Made by a program: the position numbers and the translations under genes. This document shows, piece after piece, positions 25,066 through 34,395 of a stretch of 34,475 nucleotides of DNA. The notes under the pieces are model-generated. The model searched no databases, had not been told where the DNA came from, and was given only the letters and a program-made list of their open reading frames with translations. The stretch comes from an uncultured Curvibacter sp. (lineage in GTDB: Bacteria > Pseudomonadota > Gammaproteobacteria > Burkholderiales > Burkholderiaceae_C), in assembly GCA_903902035.1 (NCBI GenBank), contig CAIUTG010000040.1:1-34475 (forward strand), written 5' to 3'. Position 1 is the stretch's first letter. Every line of letters starts with the position of its first letter.

Positions 25066-25093
25066 ATTATAAAGCCAACCGACCCGGCATCAA
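25066..25093 (-). promoter_or_regulatory. Sigma-70-type promoter for pbpG
   Basis: On the minus strand a perfect TATAAT box (25066-25071) is preceded by TTGATG (25088-25093) with a 16-base spacer. The -35 element overlaps the leuA stop codon. Initiation near 25059 would give a leader of about 87 bases before pbpG. Confidence 0.7.
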
Positions 25094-26628
25094 CCCTGTG
25101 CAGCCACCCGATCGGCCTTGGAGTGCAATTTATTCAAGGCGCTCAAATACGCCTTGGCCGACGCCACCACAATGTCCGGGTCAGCGCCGACCCCGTTGAC
25201 CACCCGCCCGCTGTTTTGCAGGCGCACGGTGACCTCCCCCTGGCTTTCGGTCGAATCGCTGATGGCGTTGACCGAATAGAGCACCATTTCAGCCCCGCTT
25301 TTGACGCGGGCCTCAATCGCTTTGAGAGAGGCATCAACCGGGCCGTTGCCCTCGGACTCGCTGGCGATCTCTTGACCATGGGCGGTAAAAACAATCGAGG
25401 CGAAAGGTTTTTCCCCGGTCTCACTGCGCTGGCTCAAGGACACAAAGGCAAAGGCCTCTTGATCGGCGGCCACGCTTTCTTCGCTGACCAAGGCCAAAAT
25501 GTCCTCGTCAAAGATTTCGCTTTTGCGGTCGGCGAGTTCTTTGAATTTGGTGAAGGCGTGGTTGATTTCTTGCTCGCTGTCCAAGCTCACGCCCAAATCT
25601 TGCAAGCGTTGCTTGAAGGCATTGCGCCCGCTCAATTTGCCCAAAACAATTTTGTTGGCCGACCAGCCCACGTCTTCGGCGCGCATGATTTCATAGGTGT
25701 CACGGGCCTTCAACACGCCGTCTTGGTGAATGCCCGAAGCGTGGGCAAAGGCATTGGCCCCCACCACCGCTTTGTTGGGCTGCACCACAAAGCCGGTGGT
25801 CTGGCTGACCATGCGGCTGGCCGCCACGATGTGCACCGGGTCGATGTTGAGGTCAAGCCCAAAGTAATCGCGGCGCGTGCGCACCGCCATCACCACTTCT
25901 TCCAAAGAGCAATTGCCCGCGCGTTCGCCCAAGCCATTGATGGTGCACTCCACCTGGCGCGCACCGCCGATTTTGACGCCGGCCAAAGAGTTGGCGACCG
26001 CCATGCCCAGGTCGTTGTGGCAGTGCACGGACCAAATGGCCTTGTCCGAATTGGGCACCCGCTCGCGCAAGGTTTTGATGAAATTGCCATACAACTCGGG
26101 CACGGCATAGCCCACGGTGTCGGGGATGTTCAAGGTGGTGGCGCCTTCATTGATGACGGCTTCCAAGACGCGGCACAAGAAGTCCACATCGCTGCGGTAG
26201 CCGTCTTCCGGGCTGAACTCCACATCCCCCACCAAATTGCGGGCAAAGCGCACCGACAACTTGGCTTGCTCCAGGACCTCCTCGGGCGTCATGCGGAGCT
26301 TTTTTTCCATGTGCAAGGCCGAGGTCGCAATGAAGGTGTGAATGCGGGCGCTGTTGGCCCCCTTCAAGGCCTCGGCAGCACGGGCAATGTCACGGTCATT
26401 GGCGCGTGACAAGGAACAAATGGTCGAGTCTTTGATGTGATTGGCAATGAGTTGCACGGCTTCAAAGTCGCCATTGCTGGAGGCCGCAAACCCGGCTTCG
26501 ATCACATCCACTCGCAAACGTTCCAATTGACGCGCAATGCGGAGTTTTTCATCCTTGGTCATGGAGGCGCCGGGCGACTGTTCGCCATCGCGCAAGGTGG
26601 TATCGAAAATGATCAATTTATCGGTCAT
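25090..26628 (-). CDS. leuA: 2-isopropylmalate synthase
   Basis: The 512-residue enzyme condenses 2-ketoisovalerate with acetyl-CoA, the first committed step of leucine synthesis. The N-terminal TIM barrel shows [15 protein letters not shown], the metal-binding HCHND with [13 protein letters not shown], and [10 protein letters not shown] linker leads to the C-terminal allosteric domain ([20 protein letters not shown]) that normally binds leucine for feedback inhibition. The start is fixed by a GGAG Shine-Dalgarno at 26635-26638. Its leader contains a terminator and a Leu-rich short ORF, which points to control by leucyl-tRNA supply. It is the last gene of the ilvBNC-pssA-leuA series. Confidence 0.97.
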   Translation of the reverse strand: MTDKLIIFDTTLRDGEQSPGASMTKDEKLRIARQLERLRVDVIEAGFAASSNGDFEAVQLIANHIKDSTICSLSRANDRDIARAAEALKGANSARIHTFIATSALHMEKKLRMTPEEVLEQAKLSVRFARNLVGDVEFSPEDGYRSDVDFLCRVLEAVINEGATTLNIPDTVGYAVPELYGNFIKTLRERVPNSDKAIWSVHCHNDLGMAVANSLAGVKIGGARQVECTINGLGERAGNCSLEEVVMAVRTRRDYFGLDLNIDPVHIVAASRMVSQTTGFVVQPNKAVVGANAFAHASGIHQDGVLKARDTYEIMRAEDVGWSANKIVLGKLSGRNAFKQRLQDLGVSLDSEQEINHAFTKFKELADRKSEIFDEDILALVSEESVAADQEAFAFVSLSQRSETGEKPFASIVFTAHGQEIASESEGNGPVDASLKAIEARVKSGAEMVLYSVNAISDSTESQGEVTVRLQNSGRVVNGVGADPDIVVASAKAYLSALNKLHSKADRVAAQG

Positions 26629-26658
26629 GGTGTTCTCCAGAAAATCAAAACAATCAAC

Positions 26659-26691
26659 AAAAAAGCCCGCTGCGATGAAGCTGGCGGGCTT
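26659..26691 (-). terminator. Intrinsic terminator in the leuA leader (attenuator)
   Basis: On the minus strand AAGCCCGC (26684-26691) pairs perfectly with GCGGGCTT (26663-26670) around a 13-base loop, and a run of six T residues ends at 26659. Only 20 bases remain before the leuA Shine-Dalgarno, too few for a promoter. leuA transcripts must therefore pass this terminator. Confidence 0.85.
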
Positions 26692-26728
26692 GAGGTTTCA
26701 AGGGTAAAGAGGTTCGCGTCAGCCCGCC
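26683..26728 (-). promoter_or_regulatory. Candidate antiterminator pairing in the leuA leader
   Basis: GGCGGGCT at 26721-26728, at the very end of the leader ORF, is perfectly complementary to AGCCCGCC at 26683-26690, which includes most of the 5' arm of the terminator. The two structures exclude each other. Further complements of the upstream arm occur inside the ORF (GCCCGC read from 26812-26817, CCCGCC read from 26844-26849). They could form the protective 1:2 pairing of a classical attenuator. Confidence 0.65.
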
Positions 26729-26865
26729 TTGCTTAGCGCAAATGCAATTAGGGATAGCAGGGCCAAAGACATCCAGGCCACTTGCTGCAAGCGACGCGCG
26801 GCTCCGTCATCGCGGGCAGCGATGGCCGAGGCGGCGGCGGGTTGGCGGGAAACTGGGCGACTCAT
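26719..26865 (-). CDS. Putative leuA leader peptide (48 residues)
   Basis: The short ORF encodes MSRPVSRQPAAASAIAARDD, then a basic patch and a hydrophobic tail (WMSLALLSLIAFALSKAG). Its last 14 codons include five leucines, three of them CTA, a codon rare in the neighbouring genes. CTA codons are also the stalling codons of the enterobacterial leu leader. The stop codon lies within the antiterminator arm, so a ribosome that reaches it would mask that arm and let the terminator form. A ribosome waiting at the first CTA would leave it free. The Shine-Dalgarno is weak. The peptide is longer than the classical leader and its tail could span a membrane, so a real small membrane protein is the main alternative. 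Confidence 0.65.
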   Translation of the reverse strand: MSRPVSRQPAAASAIAARDDGAARRLQQVAWMSLALLSLIAFALSKAG

Positions 26866-26900
26866 GCGAGCAACTCTATCACAAATTTGAGGGTTTGGGC

Positions 26901-27806
26901 TTACTTGTGCAAACCGGCCTCATCGGGCTCGTCGGTCGAGGTGCTGATGACGCTCACACGCACGCCTTTGTAGCGGCGCACACCGTAAATCACATAGCCG
27001 CTCAAGGCATAAGCCACAAACAAACCCAGCAAGACCACCGGCGGGTAGATGAAGATGACCGAAATCAACAACACAATCAACACGATGGCGGCGAAAGGCA
27101 CACTTTTCTTCAGATGAAATTCCTTGAAGCTGTAAAAAGGCAGGTTGGTCACCATGGTCAGACCGCCAAACAGCATCAAGGCAAAGGTGATCCAGGTCAT
27201 TTGCGTCCAGCTGAAGAGGGCACTGTCCCCGGGGTGCACGCCTGCTTCGGTGGTCACCCAAATCAGGCAGGCCACCAAAGCGGCCGCGGCAGGAGAGGGC
27301 AAACCTTGGAAGTAGCGCTTATCCACCACGGCCGTGTTGACGTTGAACCGCGCCAAGCGCAGGGCCGCGCAGGCGCAATAGACAAAGGCGGCAATCCAGC
27401 CCCAACGCCCCAGGCCTTTCAGGGCCCATTCATAAGCGATCAAGGCCGGTGCGGCGCCAAAAGACACCATATCGGCCAGGGAATCCATCTGCTCACCAAA
27501 GGCGCTTTGGGTATTCGTCATGCGGGCGACGCGGCCATCCAGGCTGTCGAGCACCATGGCATAAAAAATACCCAAAGCGGCTTGATCAAACTGCCCATTC
27601 ATGCCCATCACCGTGGCATAAAAGCCCCCTGACAAAGCGGCCAGGGTGAACAAATTGGGCAGCACATAGATGCCCTTGATGCGACGCGGATGCGCAAAAC
27701 CACCGCCCTCCTCAGCCGCCGACACGGGGTCGGAACTGGGGCGGGTCGGGCGGGCTTCTTCTGGCATTTTTTCCGGCATTGGCATCAGGGCGATCTTAGT
27801 GCTCAA
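26901..27806 (-). CDS. pssA: CDP-diacylglycerol-serine O-phosphatidyltransferase
   Basis: The 301-residue membrane enzyme makes phosphatidylserine, the precursor of phosphatidylethanolamine. The CDP-alcohol phosphatidyltransferase motif is complete: D87-x2-D90-G-x2-A-R-x8-G104-x3-D108-x3-D112. Around it lie about eight hydrophobic segments and the typical opening RRIKGIYVLPNLFTLAALSG. The roughly 40-residue N-terminal tail is charged and probably variable, and the exact start within it is less certain. It follows ilvC by 18 bp and precedes the leuA leader, an arrangement known from betaproteobacteria in which a phospholipid gene sits within branched-chain amino acid genes. Confidence 0.95.
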   Translation of the reverse strand: MSTKIALMPMPEKMPEEARPTRPSSDPVSAAEEGGGFAHPRRIKGIYVLPNLFTLAALSGGFYATVMGMNGQFDQAALGIFYAMVLDSLDGRVARMTNTQSAFGEQMDSLADMVSFGAAPALIAYEWALKGLGRWGWIAAFVYCACAALRLARFNVNTAVVDKRYFQGLPSPAAAALVACLIWVTTEAGVHPGDSALFSWTQMTWITFALMLFGGLTMVTNLPFYSFKEFHLKKSVPFAAIVLIVLLISVIFIYPPVVLLGLFVAYALSGYVIYGVRRYKGVRVSVISTSTDEPDEAGLHK

Positions 27807-27824
27807 ACACGCATGAACCGCAGA

Positions 27825-28862
<1,038 letters not shown>

Positions 28863-28881
28863 TTAAGTTGTCAAGTTGACG

Positions 28882-29373
28882 TTAAGCGCGCAGGATTCTC
28901 TCACCTCGGCCGATGCCGCTAGAGCCGGTGCGCACCGTCTCCAAGATGGCTGTGCGGTCGATGGCCTCCAAGAACGCATCGTTCTTGGATTGGTCGCCCG
29001 TCAGCTCAATGGTGTAGCTTTTTTCGGTCACATCGATGATGCGGCCCCGGAAAATATCGGCCATGCGCTTCATTTCTTCGCGCTCTTTGCCCACCGCCCG
29101 AACCTTGACCATCATCAATTCGCGCTCGGTGTAAGCACCTTCGCTGAGGTCCACGACTTTCACGACTTCGATGAGGCGGTTCAGGTGCTTGGTAATTTGT
29201 TCGATGACATCGTCCGAACCGTGGGTCTGGATGGTCATGCGGGAAAGCGAGGGGTCTTCGGTGGGGGCCACGGTGAGCGACTCGATGTTGTAGCCCCGGG
29301 CCGAGAACAGGCCCACGACGCGGGACAGGGCGCCCGCTTCGTTTTCAATCAAAACTGCAATGATGTGTTTCAT
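28882..29373 (-). CDS. ilvN: Acetolactate synthase regulatory (small) subunit
   Basis: The 163-residue protein has an N-terminal ACT domain (MKHIIAVLIENEAGALSRVV, then FSARGYNIESLTVAPTEDPS) and the C-terminal domain of the IlvH/IlvN family (FRGRIIDVTEKSYTIELTGD, IETVRTGSSGIGRGER-like end). It binds valine and confers feedback inhibition on, and activates, the catalytic subunit. Shine-Dalgarno GAGGAA precedes the start. It lies 114 bp behind ilvB. That gap holds a short GGCCA...TGGCC hairpin without a T-run and no evident promoter. Confidence 0.96.
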   Translation of the reverse strand: MKHIIAVLIENEAGALSRVVGLFSARGYNIESLTVAPTEDPSLSRMTIQTHGSDDVIEQITKHLNRLIEVVKVVDLSEGAYTERELMMVKVRAVGKEREEMKRMADIFRGRIIDVTEKSYTIELTGDQSKNDAFLEAIDRTAILETVRTGSSGIGRGERILRA

Positions 29374-29487
29374 GATGAGATTCCTCTTTTCGCCGCCCTC
29401 CCCGGGCCACGGTAATGGCCTGGCTTGGCGGTCAATAGATTCGTCAAAAATAGGTGGATAAAAGCCTGAACAGGGGACTGGGTGGTC

Positions 29488-31245
29488 TTAAAGGTCCTCG
29501 GCACCCAGCAGCATTTCGGTGATGCCCTTGCCCGCCTGCACCATGGGGAAGACGTTTTCGGTCGGGTCGGTGCGGAAGTCCAAGAACACCGTGCGGTCTT
29601 TCAGCTTGCGCGCTTCGCGCAAGGCGGGTTCGACATCTTCGGGGCGCTCAATCAACATGCCCACATGGCCATAGGCTTCAGCCAATTTCACGAAATCGGG
29701 CAAGGCGTCCATGTAGCTGTGGCTGTAACGGCCCGAATATTCAATTTGCTGCCACTGACGCACCATGCCCAGATAACGGTTGTTCAGGGAACAGATGATG
29801 ATGGGTGTGTTGTACTGAAAGCAGGTGGAGAGTTCCTGAATGTTCATCTGCACCGAGCCTTCGCCCGTGATGCAAAACACCTCGCTGTCGGGCTTGGCCA
29901 GTTTGATGCCCATGGCATAGGGAATGCCCACGCCCATGGTGCCCAGGCCGCCCGAGTTGATCCAGCGCCGGGGCTCGTCAAAGCGGTAGTACTGAGCCGC
30001 CCACATTTGGTGCTGCCCGACGTCGGAGGTGATGTAGGTGTCCGTGCCCTTGGTCATTTCCCACAAGGTCTGCACGACCTTTTGGGGCTTGATGACCTCG
30101 CCATTGCCCAGGCTGTAATTCAGACAATCTTTTTTGCGCCAGCCTTCAATGGTGTCCCACCAGGCCGCCAAAGCCGCCGGATCGGGTTTTTGCGGGTTTT
30201 CACGCAACATGCCCAGCATTTCGGTGAGCACGTCCTTGACATCGCCTACGATGGGCACGTCCACCTTGACCCGCTTGGAGATGCTGGAAGGGTCGATGTC
30301 GATGTGAATGATTTTGCGTTCGTTTTGGGCAAAGTGCTTGGGGTTGCCAATCACGCGGTCGTCAAAACGCGCGCCCACGGCCAGCAAGACATCGCAGTTT
30401 TGCATGGCGTTGTTGGCCTCCACCGTGCCGTGCATGCCCAGCATGCCCAGGAACTTGCGGTCGGAGGCGGGGAAGGCCCCCAAACCCATCAAGGTGTTGG
30501 TGACGGGGTAGCCCAGGTGGTTCGCCAAGGCCCGCAGTTCGTCTGAGGCATTGCTCAACAGGACCCCGCCGCCGGTGTAGATGTAGGGCCGTTTGGCGGC
30601 CAGCAACAACTGCAGGGCTTTGCGGATTTGCCCACCGTGGCCTTTGCGAACCGGGTTGTAGGAACGCATTTCGACGGTTTCGGGATAGCCGTGGTAAGGC
30701 ACTTGCTTGAAGGAAACGTCCTTCGGAATGTCCACCACCACCGGCCCAGGGCGGCCGGTGCGGGCGATGTGAAAGGCTTTTTTCAGGGTCAGCGCCATGT
30801 CGCGCGCGTCTTTGACCAAGAAATTGTGCTTGACGATGGGGCGGGTAATGCCCACGGTGTCGCACTCCTGGAAAGCATCGAGGCCGATCGCGGGGGTGGG
30901 CACCTGACCGCTGATGATGACCATGGGGATGCTGTCCATGTAGGCTGTGGCAATGCCGGTCACGGCATTGGTCAAGCCGGGGCCTGAGGTGACCAGGGCC
31001 ACACCGACTTCACCCGTGGCGCGGGCAAAGCCGTCGGCCGCATGGACCGCAGCTTGTTCGTGGCGCACCAGGACGTGTTGAATGGTGTCTTGCTTGTACA
31101 GGGCGTCGTAAATGTGCAAAACAGCGCCGCCGGGATAGCCCCAGAGGTATTGCACATTTTCAGCCTGCAAGGCTTTGATCAAAATTTCCGCGCCTCGCAG
31201 CTCAGGGGTGCCGGCGGGTGTCGTAGGGGTTGAAGTCGTTTCCAT
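29488..31245 (-). CDS. ilvB: Acetolactate synthase catalytic (large) subunit
   Basis: The 585-residue thiamine-diphosphate enzyme catalyses the first common step of isoleucine and valine synthesis. It has the N-terminal catalytic glutamate in VRHEQAAVHAADGFARATG, a central FAD-binding domain and the C-terminal cofactor motif ITGEGSVQMN through to SLNNRYLGMVRQWQ. The acid residue in GEGS replaces the more usual GDGS, which is common in this lineage. It heads the minus-strand biosynthetic series. Upstream, a CATAAT box at 31395-31400 reads toward the gene, but I see no good -35 and no branched-chain-rich leader peptide. Confidence 0.97.
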   Translation of the reverse strand: METTSTPTTPAGTPELRGAEILIKALQAENVQYLWGYPGGAVLHIYDALYKQDTIQHVLVRHEQAAVHAADGFARATGEVGVALVTSGPGLTNAVTGIATAYMDSIPMVIISGQVPTPAIGLDAFQECDTVGITRPIVKHNFLVKDARDMALTLKKAFHIARTGRPGPVVVDIPKDVSFKQVPYHGYPETVEMRSYNPVRKGHGGQIRKALQLLLAAKRPYIYTGGGVLLSNASDELRALANHLGYPVTNTLMGLGAFPASDRKFLGMLGMHGTVEANNAMQNCDVLLAVGARFDDRVIGNPKHFAQNERKIIHIDIDPSSISKRVKVDVPIVGDVKDVLTEMLGMLRENPQKPDPAALAAWWDTIEGWRKKDCLNYSLGNGEVIKPQKVVQTLWEMTKGTDTYITSDVGQHQMWAAQYYRFDEPRRWINSGGLGTMGVGIPYAMGIKLAKPDSEVFCITGEGSVQMNIQELSTCFQYNTPIIICSLNNRYLGMVRQWQQIEYSGRYSHSYMDALPDFVKLAEAYGHVGMLIERPEDVEPALREARKLKDRTVFLDFRTDPTENVFPMVQAGKGITEMLLGAEDL

Positions 31246-31467
31246 GATGAACCTTTGTGAATTTCTCTAACGAAAAACCTTGGGTGCTTCTCCCCTGACT
31301 CTCATGAAGTCGGGTTGAAACTTAGAGCCACAGCCATGGGCGCGAAATGATTTTCCGCCGGACGGTGACTCGTTTGCCTTTGATTAGGGTCGCCATTATG
31401 ACACTTTTGTTCGGCCGACTTGGATGGGGGGCCGGGGCGGGGCATTGAATGCCATAATTCCCTCACT

Positions 31468-32034
31468 TTGGCTACTGAACTTGAACTGTCGAGCTTTTTG
31501 AAGTCCGTTGAAAAACGGGCGTTCAAGCGTTCCTTCTACCACGTTCGAAACGAGGAGGCTGCGCTTGACATCGTGCAAGACAGCATGCTGAAGTTGTGTG
31601 AGCACTACGGTGACAAACCGCCCGAGGAACTGCCGATGCTGTTCCACCGGATTTTGTCAAATTGCACCCTGGACTGGTTCAGACGCCAAAAGACCCGAAA
31701 CGCCCTGTTTTCCAACCTGGGTGATTTCGATTCGGGCGACGAAGACGATGAATTTGACCTGCTGGCATCTTTCAGGGGCGATTCAGAGACGGGGGCCAGT
31801 GACAGCGCCGAGAACCTGACCGATCAGGCACAGGTTTTGCGTGCGATTGAGCTGGAAATATTAAATTTGCCCGCGCGTCAACGAGAAGCCTTCCTCATGC
31901 GTTACTGGGAGGAGATGGACGTCGCAGAAACTGCGGCGGCCATGGGTTGCTCGGAAGGCAGCGTCAAAACACATTGCTCCAGGGCGGTGCAGGCGCTTTC
32001 TACAGCTTTAAAGAGCAAAGGACTTGGACCATGA
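31468..32034 (+). CDS. ECF-like RNA polymerase sigma factor
   Basis: The 188-residue protein has a sigma region 2 (YHVRNEEAALDIVQDSMLKL, ending in TLDWFRRQKTRNALFSN), an unusually acidic linker (SGDEDDEFD) and sigma region 4 (LNLPARQREAFLMRYWEEMD, then MGCSEGSVKTHCSRAVQAL). The likely start is TTG at 31468, giving LATELELSSFLKSVEKRAFK, because homologues as I recall them begin at that point. An ATG at 31420 would add 16 residues unlike the family, and a CATAAT box (31453-31458) lies inside that extension. The stop overlaps the next gene, as expected for a sigma/anti-sigma pair. Confidence 0.85.
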   Translation: MATELELSSFLKSVEKRAFKRSFYHVRNEEAALDIVQDSMLKLCEHYGDKPPEELPMLFHRILSNCTLDWFRRQKTRNALFSNLGDFDSGDEDDEFDLLASFRGDSETGASDSAENLTDQAQVLRAIELEILNLPARQREAFLMRYWEEMDVAETAAAMGCSEGSVKTHCSRAVQALSTALKSKGLGP

Positions 32035-32522
32035 ACCACATTGCGACACCCAATAGCCGCTGGGCCAGCCAGAACCTGGCCTCTGATGAGCAGGACATTT
32101 TTGCCCGGCGTGTGGTGGCACGCCTGTCCGAGGCCTCCCAGGATTTGCCCTACGACATCAGCGAACGCCTTCGAGCCGCTCGGGTGCAGGCCCTGGCCAA
32201 ACGCAAAGCCGTGGCCACGGCACCGGCCACCGCACCGATTTCAGCCAGCGCCACCCCCACCAGCCTGGTTCAGCAAGGCCAACAGGCGGTCTTGGGTTCA
32301 GGGGGGCATGATTTTGGCTGGCTCAGCGGCCTGGGTTCGCTTGTGCCTTTGCTGGCCTTGGTGGCCGGGCTGATGTTCATTCAGACCTTCCATGAGAGCC
32401 GTGGTGCGCACGACGTGGCCGAGGTTGACATGGCCTTGTTGACCGATGACCTGCCGCCGCAGGCTTACTCTGATCCAGGGTTTTTACAATACTTAAAACA
32501 CGAAACCAGCCTGGAGCACTGA
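32031..32522 (+). CDS. DUF3619-family protein, possible anti-sigma factor
   Basis: The 163-residue protein starts MNHIATPNSRWASQNLASDE. It has a cytosolic-looking N-terminal half (FARRVVARLSEASQDLPYDI, SERLRAARVQALAKRKAVA), a Pro/Ala/Thr-rich linker, one membrane helix near residues 105-123 (LGSLVPLLALVAGLMFIQTF) and a short acidic C-terminus. This matches DUF3619, found next to this sigma factor in related bacteria. One membrane segment plus overlap with the sigma gene (ATGA) makes it a candidate anti-sigma factor, but no zinc-binding ZAS motif is present. The partner role is inference from position. Confidence 0.85.
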   Translation: MNHIATPNSRWASQNLASDEQDIFARRVVARLSEASQDLPYDISERLRAARVQALAKRKAVATAPATAPISASATPTSLVQQGQQAVLGSGGHDFGWLSGLGSLVPLLALVAGLMFIQTFHESRGAHDVAEVDMALLTDDLPPQAYSDPGFLQYLKHETSLEH

Positions 32523-32545
32523 AGTCCCTTAGACTCGGTCCTGCC

Positions 32546-33235
32546 ATGCTGGTGCTTGCCCAATCCGTTCTCAAATACCTCGCTGCCCCAACCCAAGGGG
32601 GGCGGTGGTTATTGGTTTCCTGGGCGTTGACTTTGGGCGTCGCCTGGGCGCAGAACAATGAAGCCGTCGCCCCCGCCGCGCCGGTCGCCTTGCCCATTTC
32701 GCCTTTACCTTTGGTCGTGCCAACGCCCGCCTGGACCGAATTGAGCGCCGAGCAACAATCGGCGCTGGCCCCGCTGGCCCCCTATTGGAGCCAACTCAGC
32801 CCGCAACGCAAACGCAAATGGCTGGCCTTGTCCAGTCATTTCAACCAATTGCCGGAAGAAGACAAAGCCAAGTTGCACGACCGCATGACCGACTGGGTCC
32901 AGTTGAGTGCACAGCAACGAAATCAGGCACGCCTGAACTTCAATGCCGCACCAAAGTTGAGCAACGATGAAAAATTGGCCCGATGGCAGGCCTACCAATC
33001 TCTGAGCGAAGAGGATCGGGAAAAATTCAAGAACCGCGCGCCCAAACACCCACTCGGTGCGGCCACGGTGATCAAACCCAACCGGGCTCGCAAACCAACC
33101 CATCCGCTGGACACAAACCACACCCAACCGCCTTCGCAGCCCCCCCTGATTAGAATCCGAGGAACTGCCAAAATTGACGTGAGCCCACTTCAATTGAACT
33201 CACACACCCTTTTGCCCAGAACCAAGCCACTTTGA
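32546..33235 (+). CDS. DUF3106-family exported protein
   Basis: The 229-residue protein has an N-terminal signal or anchor (GGRWLLVSWALTLGVAWAQ). The DUF3106 domain follows, built from short imperfect helical repeats of the type L(S)xxxxxxxxxLxxxW (WTELSAEQQSALAPLAPYW, LSPQRKRKWLALSSHFNQL, EDKAKLHDRMTDWVQLSAQQ, LARWQAYQSLSEEDREKF). The C-terminal 60 residues are Pro/basic-rich and look disordered. Function is unknown. The repeat pattern suggests a periplasmic binding or stress role under the adjacent sigma factor. Its stop overlaps the next start (TTGA). Confidence 0.82.
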   Translation: MLVLAQSVLKYLAAPTQGGRWLLVSWALTLGVAWAQNNEAVAPAAPVALPISPLPLVVPTPAWTELSAEQQSALAPLAPYWSQLSPQRKRKWLALSSHFNQLPEEDKAKLHDRMTDWVQLSAQQRNQARLNFNAAPKLSNDEKLARWQAYQSLSEEDREKFKNRAPKHPLGAATVIKPNRARKPTHPLDTNHTQPPSQPPLIRIRGTAKIDVSPLQLNSHTLLPRTKPL

Positions 33236-33762
33236 TTCGTTCAGCCAATTCAGACACCGCCGTCCCCGTTTTCATGGCCCCGCCACTCAGACGCCGCATG
33301 GCTTGCTGGGTTTATGAGGGCATTTTGATGTTTGGGGTGGTTTTTTTGGCGGGCTACCTGTACAGCACTTTGAATCAAATTCGCCATGCGCTGGACGACC
33401 GCTGGGGATTGATGGCTTTTTTATTCTGGGTCATTGGGATTTATTTCACTTGGTTCTGGTCAAAAGGCCAAACCCTGGCCATGAAGACCTGGCACATCCG
33501 CTTGGTGGATGCCCATGGCCACCCACTCAGCCAAGCGCGCAGCCTAGGGCGCTATCTGTTGAGTTGGCTCTGGTTTTTGCCGCCCTTGGCGCTGCTGAGC
33601 CTGAGCACCTTCACCGGCCTGCAGGCCTGCGCCTGTGTGCTGATTTGGGCGCTTTGCTGGGCCGCCATGAGTCGCCTGCGCGCTGACCGACAATTCTGGC
33701 ACGATGCCTGGGCGGGCACCCGCTTGGTGGCCGAGAAGCCCCCCACCCCAACCCCCACTTAA
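33232..33762 (+). CDS. RDD-family membrane protein
   Basis: The protein has an RDD domain: RRRMACWVYEGILMFGVVFL, a helix pair around LMAFLFWVIGIYFTWFWSKG, the GQTLAMKTWHIRLVDAHG block and a final helix with SRLRADRQFWHDAWAGTRLV. Three to four helices are visible. RDD proteins are small membrane proteins, some tied to ion or pH stress. The TTG at 33232 overlaps the previous stop and gives 176 residues. An ATG at 33274 gives 162 and begins nearer the domain, so the start is uncertain. Position links it to the sigma/DUF3619/DUF3106 cluster. Confidence 0.88.
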   Translation: MIRSANSDTAVPVFMAPPLRRRMACWVYEGILMFGVVFLAGYLYSTLNQIRHALDDRWGLMAFLFWVIGIYFTWFWSKGQTLAMKTWHIRLVDAHGHPLSQARSLGRYLLSWLWFLPPLALLSLSTFTGLQACACVLIWALCWAAMSRLRADRQFWHDAWAGTRLVAEKPPTPTPT

Positions 33763-33765
33763 AGC

Positions 33766-34377
33766 ATGTCCCCCACCTTGGCTCCTTCTCCTTACAGATT
33801 CTCTTTGGCGGTTTATTGTGGTTCACGACCTGGTGCGCATCCCGCCTACCAAGCGTTGGCACAAACCGTAGGCCAGTGGATCGGCCAGCACGGCGGTCAA
33901 CTGGTGTATGGCGGGGGCAACAATGGCCTGATGGGCGTGGTCGCCAATGCCACCCACGCTGCGGGGGGCCGGGTGGTCGGCATCATTCCCCATGCCCTGG
34001 TGGGGAAAGAAGTGGCCAAAGAAGACTGTGATGAATTGCTGGTTGTTGACAATATGCACCAGCGCAAAGCCATGATGGCTGAGCGGGCCGACGCTTTCCT
34101 CGTCATCCCCGGCGGGATTGGCACCCTAGAAGAAATGTTCGAGGTTTGGACTTGGCGCCAGCTCGGCTACCACAACAAGCCCATTGGTCTGCTCAACACC
34201 CACGGCTTCTTTGACGGTTTGCTGGCATTCATGGACCACACCGTCAAACAAGGGTTTTTGAGTCCCGCCCAACTCGAGCTGGTTGAGTTCAGTCAAGACC
34301 CTTTGGCTTTGCTGGCCAAGCTGACCCATTTCATCGCCCACAACAAGATCAGTCAGATCGCCGTGAACGAAATCTGA
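33766..34377 (+). CDS. LOG-family nucleoside 5'-monophosphate phosphoribohydrolase
   Basis: The 203-residue protein belongs to the LOG/TIGR00730 family, which releases the base from (cytokinin or ordinary) nucleoside monophosphates. Motifs are VYCGSRPGAHPAY, the glycine loop LVYGGGNNGLMGVVA, catalytic M-H-Q-R100-K and P115-GGIGTLEE-M with E122. The frame opens three bases after the RDD stop, so it could be cotranscribed. The name 'lysine decarboxylase' still seen for this family is a legacy error. Cytokinin production is not implied in a bacterium, and nucleotide salvage or detoxification is more likely. Confidence 0.93.
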   Translation: MSPTLAPSPYRFSLAVYCGSRPGAHPAYQALAQTVGQWIGQHGGQLVYGGGNNGLMGVVANATHAAGGRVVGIIPHALVGKEVAKEDCDELLVVDNMHQRKAMMAERADAFLVIPGGIGTLEEMFEVWTWRQLGYHNKPIGLLNTHGFFDGLLAFMDHTVKQGFLSPAQLELVEFSQDPLALLAKLTHFIAHNKISQIAVNEI

Positions 34378-34395
34378 ACCCAGCGTTGCAAAGGC

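Noticed and set aside
24022-26409. A 795-codon open frame on the plus strand antisense to pbpG and leuA
   Set aside because: Both opposite-strand genes are unmistakable. The long antisense frame results from GC-biased codon use, shows no domain and crosses an intergenic promoter.
29374-29487. Hairpin GGCCA...TGGCC between ilvB and ilvN as a terminator
   Set aside because: Five-base stem with no T-run. Insufficient support.
31267-31305. A 12-codon ORF upstream of ilvB considered as a branched-chain attenuator leader
   Set aside because: It contains only two valines and no leucine or isoleucine, and no terminator hairpin follows before ilvB.
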